Source: Pseudomonas allokribbensis (lineage in GTDB: Bacteria; Pseudomonadota; Gammaproteobacteria; Pseudomonadales; Pseudomonadaceae). From it: a stretch of 64,000 nucleotides of DNA. The position numbers and the translations under genes were made by a program. Where the stretch lies: contig NZ_CP062252.1 of assembly GCF_014863605.1 (NCBI RefSeq), positions 5,465,001-5,529,000 on the forward strand. The letters run 5' to 3'. Below, in pieces: positions 59,484-64,000 of this stretch. The first letter of the stretch is position 1; every line of letters starts with the position of its first letter. The notes under the pieces were generated by a model. That model did not search any database. It saw only the letters and a list, made by a program, of their open reading frames with translations, and was not told the origin of the DNA.

Positions 59484-59560
59484 GGCTACATAGCTCAGTT
59501 GGTTAGAGCATAGCATTCATAATGCTGGGGTCCGGGGTTCAAGTCCCTGTGTAGCCACCA
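59484..59560 (+). tRNA. tRNA-Met (elongator, anticodon CAT)
   Basis: 77 nt with encoded CCA. Acceptor GGCTACA / TGTAGCC, anticodon CAT at 59518-59520 in a TTCATAA loop, T arm GGGTTCAAGTCCC. It lacks the CGCGGGG start of the initiator tRNA. Confidence 0.97.
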
Positions 59561-59566
59561 AGTACT

Positions 59567-59600
59567 AAAAACGGCTTACCGAAAGGTAGGCCGTTTTTTT
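59567..59600 (+). terminator. Terminator of tRNA-Met
   Basis: AAAAACGGCTTACC-GAAA-GGTAGGCCGTTTTTTT, stem with one G-U pair. A near copy lies at 61621-61648. Confidence 0.93.
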
Positions 59601-59785
59601 ATGCCCGGAGAAAAGTGGCCTACCTCAGTGGGCCGGCCTGATTCCGTAGGAACAGAGCGCGAAAGGCGTACGAAGAGGATTATTCGTTCGATCAGGCCCC
59701 TGTATCTCGGCAAGTCGGTTTGATCGCTCTCCCGATTGACCGACAAGCTCCCCCGTCTCGTTCCAAAGACAGACAGGGAGTTGTC

Positions 59786-61033
59786 ATGGACCTGGACAAG
59801 TACCTTTTCGACGATGAATGGCATCGAAAACGCCCGAACGGCGGTGTCTCATGGGCCGCCTGGTTTCCGCCCCGAGAGCCGGAACCCGTCTACGTTCCAA
59901 CAGATGAATGGCCAACCCCAAAGCCCCGCGACGATCTGGTATTTGCCAAGTCCTGCACACCGGACAACTGGTGTCGAACGGATGCCGGCACAACACCTGA
60001 GCCCGCCTCCAGCTTCGGCAAGATCATGGTGGCGGGCGCCATACGCTTTCCCGCAGCCAGTAAGGTCGTAGCGAAAGCAATCGGCGCCGATCTGGCCTTG
60101 GGGCGCATGGCGGGCGGTGGAATTCTGCAGCAACGTCTCAACTGGGCCATACGGGGCGCAGGCGGGCCGGCCAGTGTGTTCATCCTCGGGATGCTGCCGG
60201 CCAGAATGGGCGACGGCACCCTTTATACCGACGAACAATTACGCACCCTACCCCGCGCCACCACTCGCGTACGCTTCCAGTTTCGGCGTGACATCGACGG
60301 GGTGATGCAGATCTATGGCATTCACTCTGGCGATTCGGGCGACGACTCCGTGCGTACCGTAAAAGTCGAGTGGAACAACGACAAGACCGCCATGGAGGCC
60401 AAGCTCAACGGCATCACGATTTTGTGGACGCCGCAACGCGGGCCGCTGGGATCGATGCCGCCGCTGGTTCATCCGGAGCACGGCGAAGTACTGAGTACGA
60501 TCCTCGTCCACCCGATCGCTGCGAACACCGACAGCCAGATAGAAATCCTGCCCGGCAAAGACATCACCGCCGAGGATTGTATTCTGGTGTTTCCGGCGGA
60601 GACCGGGCTGAAGTCGTTGTATGTGGTGTTTTCGAAACCGGCGAGATTGATGCCGGGGACAGTGACGGGGATTGGTGAGGATGTTTCCGGTGTATGGCTT
60701 GACCATGCCCGGGGGGGATCTGGCGCGCCAATCCCAACCAGCATTGCCGATTCGCTAAGAGGGCGTGAATATTCCAGCTTTGATTCATTCAGGCGCGCCT
60801 TCTGGGCCGAAGCATCAAAAGATACCAGGCTAGCCGGGCAACTCAGCGAAGATAGCCTGGAGCGTATGCGCAACGGAAAGGCGCCTCGCGCCCGATTAGC
60901 TGATGCGGCTGGTAAGAGAATCTCTCACGAAATTCATCATGTGGAACTGATATCTCAAGGCGGCGAGGTCTATAACGTTGACAACCTGAGGGTCCACACT
61001 CCTAAAAATCACGTCGAAATACACCAGGATTGA
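59786..61033 (+). CDS. S-type pyocin / colicin-like HNH DNase bacteriocin
   Basis: 415 residues, with AGGGAG before the ATG. Residues ~1-110 are unassigned. ~140-305 match the pyocin-S translocation domain (RVRFQFRRDIDGVMQIYGIHSG; ITAEDCILVFPAETGLKSLYVVF). ~325-415 are a colicin E9-type DNase: APIPTSIADSLRGREYSSF, then the HNH core with EIHHVELISQGG, N in YNVDNLRVHTP, and H-x3-H in NHVEIHQ. It kills related bacteria by cutting DNA. It is much shorter than classical S pyocins, with no obvious receptor-binding domain. Two immunity genes follow. Confidence 0.88.
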   Translation: MDLDKYLFDDEWHRKRPNGGVSWAAWFPPREPEPVYVPTDEWPTPKPRDDLVFAKSCTPDNWCRTDAGTTPEPASSFGKIMVAGAIRFPAASKVVAKAIGADLALGRMAGGGILQQRLNWAIRGAGGPASVFILGMLPARMGDGTLYTDEQLRTLPRATTRVRFQFRRDIDGVMQIYGIHSGDSGDDSVRTVKVEWNNDKTAMEAKLNGITILWTPQRGPLGSMPPLVHPEHGEVLSTILVHPIAANTDSQIEILPGKDITAEDCILVFPAETGLKSLYVVFSKPARLMPGTVTGIGEDVSGVWLDHARGGSGAPIPTSIADSLRGREYSSFDSFRRAFWAEASKDTRLAGQLSEDSLERMRNGKAPRARLADAAGKRISHEIHHVELISQGGEVYNVDNLRVHTPKNHVEIHQD

Positions 61034-61042
61034 GGCAACTGC

Positions 61043-61312
61043 ATGAGCGACCCCTTCATCAAAAGCAATTTCTCTGATTACACCGAACAAGACTTCGTTG
61101 AGTTCATTGACGAGATCAGAAAGGAAGACAAGGCACCTACAGATGACCGTGCAGATATTCTATTGCTGCACTTCAACAAGATCGTTGGGCATCCGAGCAA
61201 GATGGATCTTATCTACTACCCTGAGCCAGGTGCTGACACGTCGTCCTCTGGCATAGCCCGTACAATCGCGACATGGCATGAAGCAAACGGACTGCCTGGC
61301 TTCAAGAAGTGA
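61043..61312 (+). CDS. Colicin/pyocin immunity protein (Im9 family), copy 1
   Basis: 89 residues. The four-helix immunity fold is recognisable from FSDYTEQDFVEFIDEI and the conserved helix III DLIYYPEPGAD, ending NGLPGFKK. Helix II (specificity) is HFNKIVGHPSKMD. Nine bp after the DNase gene, so probably its cognate inhibitor. Confidence 0.9.
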   Translation: MSDPFIKSNFSDYTEQDFVEFIDEIRKEDKAPTDDRADILLLHFNKIVGHPSKMDLIYYPEPGADTSSSGIARTIATWHEANGLPGFKK

Positions 61313-61575
61313 AGATCTATGAAAAAAACATTTCTGACTACACAGAAGCCGAGTTCATTGCGCTGTTGAAAGAGCTCGCTAAAGAAGATGAAGAAGCCGA
61401 AAACGATGATCGGGCTGACTTGTTACTGCTGCACTTCGAGAAAATCAGCGAACACCCAGCTGGATCGGATCTGATCTATTACCCGGAGCCGGGTGCGGAT
61501 AGCTCCCCTCAGGGTGTAACGCAAATTGTGAAAGGCTGGCGCGCCACCAACGGGCTGCCAGGCTTCAAGCAGTAA
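61309..61575 (+). CDS. Colicin/pyocin immunity protein (Im9 family), copy 2
   Basis: 88 residues with a GTG start in a GTGA overlap. Same fold (ISDYTEAEFIALLKEL, DLIYYPEPGAD, NGLPGFKQ) but with different specificity-helix residues (HFEKISEHPAGSD). It may be an orphan immunity gene against a foreign DNase, or a backup for the local one. Confidence 0.9.
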   Translation: MKIYEKNISDYTEAEFIALLKELAKEDEEAENDDRADLLLLHFEKISEHPAGSDLIYYPEPGADSSPQGVTQIVKGWRATNGLPGFKQ

Positions 61576-61620
61576 ACATCTGGCACTCATAGTCCAAGGC
61601 TGCGCATTACCTAATAGTCA

Positions 61621-61648
61621 AAACGGCTTACCAAAAGGTAAGCCGTTT
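61621..61648. terminator. Second copy of the tRNA-Met-type terminator
   Basis: Perfect 12-bp stem AAACGGCTTACC / GGTAAGCCGTTT with AAAA loop; nearly the same sequence as the hairpin after tRNA-Met, 2.05 kb upstream. Ends the immunity genes and possibly the convergent peptidase gene. Confidence 0.85.
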
Positions 61649-61650
61649 GT

Positions 61651-62757
61651 TTATCCCTCGCCCACTAACGCAGCCAGCCCCTTCGACCATATTTGCCGCG
61701 TGCGCAAACCGACCATCGCCCGCCAGTCCGGATCGGCCGGATAGAACTGCTCCAGCAGATTCTGTTTGATCTTGCGCCCCGTCGCATCCAGCGGATCGCC
61801 ATGCAGATGCAGCCAGTGATCGTCGCGCAAGTAGCGATGCACGTCCGGCCCCGGATAAGTCCCGCACTCGATCACGAACGGCATCAACTGCATATTCGGC
61901 AGCGCGTTAAGCAACGCCTGCGAGGTGTAACCGGTAGCGGTTGCCGCGACACCGGTTTCGCTCAAAGTCTCGGCACCGGTATGCAGCGTGTAGAGCCACG
62001 GGCCGTAGATCGATTGCGCCCGGGCCAGTGCCGGATACGGTGCCTGAGTAATCGTCAGCAGCATTGGATGACCGTACTCGCCAGCGCCGGTGTGCAGGTC
62101 GAAACACATCACGGTTTCAGCACCGGCCAGGTGGTTCTCGATGATCTGATGCAGCGTGCGATTCGACCAGCTCGGGGCAAAGCCTCCGAAAAACAGCCCA
62201 TCGGGATGACTGTGCTGGCCGCCCTCGACAATCGACATCACCGCCGGCCAGCCGTGCTCGGCGATTTGCCCATCGAGCAAGGCATCGGCGCACTGCCGCT
62301 CGGGGCCGTTCAAATCGGTGCAGGCGTAGATCTCATGCAGCGCGGCGTAGGCCTGGTTGTCCGGAAGCGGTTGATTGAAATCCAGATGATTACGATTGAG
62401 GTCGATGTTGTCTTCGTTGACCCGTCGCAACCATGCGGTGCCCCACGGATTGATCAGGTGAATCATCACCACCGCCACATCCTTCGGCAGCGAGCCCGGA
62501 GTGAAATGCTTCAACCAGTCGATCTGACATTCCGAACCGTAGTAGCCCTCCACTCCGTGAGTGCCGCTGAGCGCCACCAGACGCCGTTTGGCCTGCGGAT
62601 CCCCCAGCACCGCCACATCGGTGCTCAGCGGCTCGCCAAACGGCCCGCAGCGCGGATGTGCGTAGGAGGTGAGCGTCGCACCGGCCGCGGTGGCGGCGGC
62701 AAGAAACTGTTCGCGCTGATGGCGGTAGCTGGACTGGGTCGGAAACTCGCTGTGCAT
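61651..62757 (-). CDS. DUF2817 / M14-family metallopeptidase-like protein
   Basis: 368 residues. Zinc-binding pattern of M14 relatives: GTHGVEGYYGSE (H, E) near residue 70, NEDNIDLNRNHLDF, and the later His in MCFDLHTGAGEYGHPML. No signal peptide, so cytoplasmic. Probably a carboxypeptidase or amidohydrolase; substrate unknown. GAGG precedes the ATG. Confidence 0.85.
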   Translation of the reverse strand: MHSEFPTQSSYRHQREQFLAAATAAGATLTSYAHPRCGPFGEPLSTDVAVLGDPQAKRRLVALSGTHGVEGYYGSECQIDWLKHFTPGSLPKDVAVVMIHLINPWGTAWLRRVNEDNIDLNRNHLDFNQPLPDNQAYAALHEIYACTDLNGPERQCADALLDGQIAEHGWPAVMSIVEGGQHSHPDGLFFGGFAPSWSNRTLHQIIENHLAGAETVMCFDLHTGAGEYGHPMLLTITQAPYPALARAQSIYGPWLYTLHTGAETLSETGVAATATGYTSQALLNALPNMQLMPFVIECGTYPGPDVHRYLRDDHWLHLHGDPLDATGRKIKQNLLEQFYPADPDWRAMVGLRTRQIWSKGLAALVGEG

Positions 62758-62912
62758 AGTGGCCTCTTGTTGATTGTTCTGGCTTCACGCTTGGCCCTGA
62801 CCCTACAGAAAATTCGCCAAGGCATGAAGGACAAACATACCGACGGTTTGCGTCCTGCACGGTCGGCCGATACAGTCCGTCAGACTTTTATCCCACGGAC
62901 GGAGAGCCCCGC

Positions 62913-64000
62913 GTGTTTCCAGCCCTGCCCCTGAAACGCTTTCGCCTGCCGGCCCTGACGCTGATCGTCAGCGCCTTCACCCTCACCGCCTGCAATGCAC
63001 CACCCTCCTCGACCTTGCCGCTGGCGCCGGAAGCCGCCTCTGGTTACCGCACCGACCTGCAAGCCAGCCATGCCGAAAAACACATGGCCGCCGCTGCCAA
63101 TCCGCTGGCTGCCGAAGCCGGTCGCGAGATGTTGCGTCAGGGTGGCTCGGCCATCGATGCCGCCATCGCGATGCAAGCCGTGTTGACCCTGGTCGAACCG
63201 CAGTCCTCCGGGATCGGCGGTGGCGCGATGATCGTGCTGTGGGATGGCAAGCAGGTGCGCACCTACGACGGTCGCGAAACCGCACCGTCCGGCGCGACCG
63301 AGAAGCTGTTCCTGCAGGCCGATGGAAAACCGATGCCGTTCCCGCAGGCGCAGATCGGCGGACGCTCTGTCGGCACACCGGGTGTGATGCGTGCGCTGGA
63401 GCTGGCGCACAAACAACAGGGCCGCTTGCCGTGGGCGACATTGTTTGCACCGGCAATCAAACTGGCCGAACAGGGCTTTGCGATCTCCCCTCGCCTGCAT
63501 TCGCTGCTGGAATCCGACCCGGTGGTGCGTCGTTCGCCGGACATGGCCAGGTATTTCTTGAACAACGACGGCAGCGTCAAAGCCGTTGGCACCCGACTGC
63601 AAAACCCGGCGTTGGCCGCCGTGCTCAAACGCATCGCCAACGAAGGTGCGGACGCTCTGTACAAAGGCCCGATCGCCGAAGAAATCGTGGCCAAGGTTCA
63701 GGGCCACGCCAACCCCGGCAGCCTGTCACTGAACGACCTTCAGCACTATCAGGCCAAGGAGCGCGCACCACTGTGCACCGACTACAAGCGCTGGCAGGTT
63801 TGCGGGATGCCGCCGCCGTCATCAGGCGGGATTGCGGTGGCGCAGATTCTCGGCACCTTGCAGGCGCTGGAAACCCGCGACCCACGCCTGTCCCTGACAC
63901 CGCTCAAACCCGTGAAGACCGATAAGCCGGCGGGCCTCGAACCGGCGCCACAAGCCGTCCACCTGATCGCCGAAGCCGAACGACTGGCCTACGCCGACCG
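62913..64000 (+). CDS. ggt: Gamma-glutamyltransferase, lipoprotein, 3' end outside the window
   Basis: First ~362 residues, with GTG start and CGGAGAG upstream. A lipobox (TLTAC) ends the signal. MAAAANPLAAEAGREMLRQGGSAIDAAIA, GIGGGAMIVLWDGK and TYDGRETAP are typical of the GGT large subunit. GIAVAQILGTLQ follows later. The catalytic Thr of the small subunit lies beyond the window. Breaks down glutathione and gamma-glutamyl peptides in the periplasm. Confidence 0.9.
   Translation, partial: MFPALPLKRFRLPALTLIVSAFTLTACNAPPSSTLPLAPEAASGYRTDLQASHAEKHMAAAANPLAAEAGREMLRQGGSAIDAAIAMQAVLTLVEPQSSGIGGGAMIVLWDGKQVRTYDGRETAPSGATEKLFLQADGKPMPFPQAQIGGRSVGTPGVMRALELAHKQQGRLPWATLFAPAIKLAEQGFAISPRLHSLLESDPVVRRSPDMARYFLNNDGSVKAVGTRLQNPALAAVLKRIANEGADALYKGPIAEEIVAKVQGHANPGSLSLNDLQHYQAKERAPLCTDYKRWQVCGMPPPSSGGIAVAQILGTLQALETRDPRLSLTPLKPVKTDKPAGLEPAPQAVHLIAEAERLAYAD

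Noticed and set aside
59601..59785. LexA or PrtN (P-box) sites upstream of the bacteriocin
   Set aside because: I looked for CTG-N10-CAG and spaced ATTG/GT boxes and found no convincing match.

Overview
The window is a high-GC chromosomal segment of a Pseudomonas, most likely from the P. fluorescens group. Three things point there. Gene order from mqo to the tRNA-Met follows, from memory, the P. aeruginosa PA4640-PA4673 neighbourhood (mqo, PA4642-family, hpt, upp, uraA, hemH ... murI, moeB, prmC, prfA, hemA, TPR protein, lolB, ispE, tRNA-Gln, prs, rplY, pth, ychF, tRNA-Met). The LuxR-DUF1329-DUF1302-acyl-CoA ligase-hprA block resembles P. putida PP_0762-PP_0767. Codon use and G+C also fit. 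There are no rRNA operons, CRISPR arrays or insertion sequences.

Layout. 1-3.6 kb: the 3' end of a very long secreted RTX protein built from nearly identical 774-bp and 531-bp repeats. 3.7-11.9 kb: a MalT-like LuxR regulator, a DUF1302/DUF1329 outer-membrane/periplasm pair and a fatty acyl-CoA ligase, all on the minus strand. 12-15.8 kb: MFS exporter, divergent AraC regulator, LysE exporter, glycerate dehydrogenase. 15.8-24.7 kb: rsmC, a yybP-ykoY manganese riboswitch with a GDT1-type Mn exporter, an M48 lipoprotein protease, a dCache chemoreceptor, an SRAP protein, two small conserved proteins, an acyltransferase and YajG. 24.9-32.98 kb: mqo behind an unusual 737-bp leader region, purine/pyrimidine salvage (hpt, upp, uraA) and hemH with an epimerase.

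33.1-42.8 kb is the most coherent system. It is a light-response cluster: a renalase-like FAD enzyme and a Trp-rich small protein, then a tightly overlapping nine-gene operon (DUF523-DUF1722, a LitR/PplR-type MerR regulator, CPD photolyase, NTF2-like protein, SDR, FAD amine oxidase, DUF1365, UfaM/Cfa-like methyltransferase, DUF2878). Both promoters carry T(G/A)TACA-N12-TGTACA direct repeats, the operator pattern reported for PplR1 of P. putida. The regulator lacks the B12-binding motif, so light must be sensed by a partner encoded elsewhere.

42.9-59.4 kb is mostly housekeeping: PagL, murI-moeB-prmC-prfA-hemA, TPR lipoprotein-lolB-ispE-tRNA-Gln-prs, rplY, pth, ychF, a fosmidomycin-resistance-type MFS protein and a second chemoreceptor. 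59.5-61.65 kb is a small accessory island next to tRNA-Met: a colicin-type HNH DNase with a pyocin-S domain and two different Im9-family immunity genes. It is bracketed by two near-identical copies of the tRNA-Met terminator. The window ends with a DUF2817/M14 peptidase and the 5' part of a lipoprotein gamma-glutamyltransferase.
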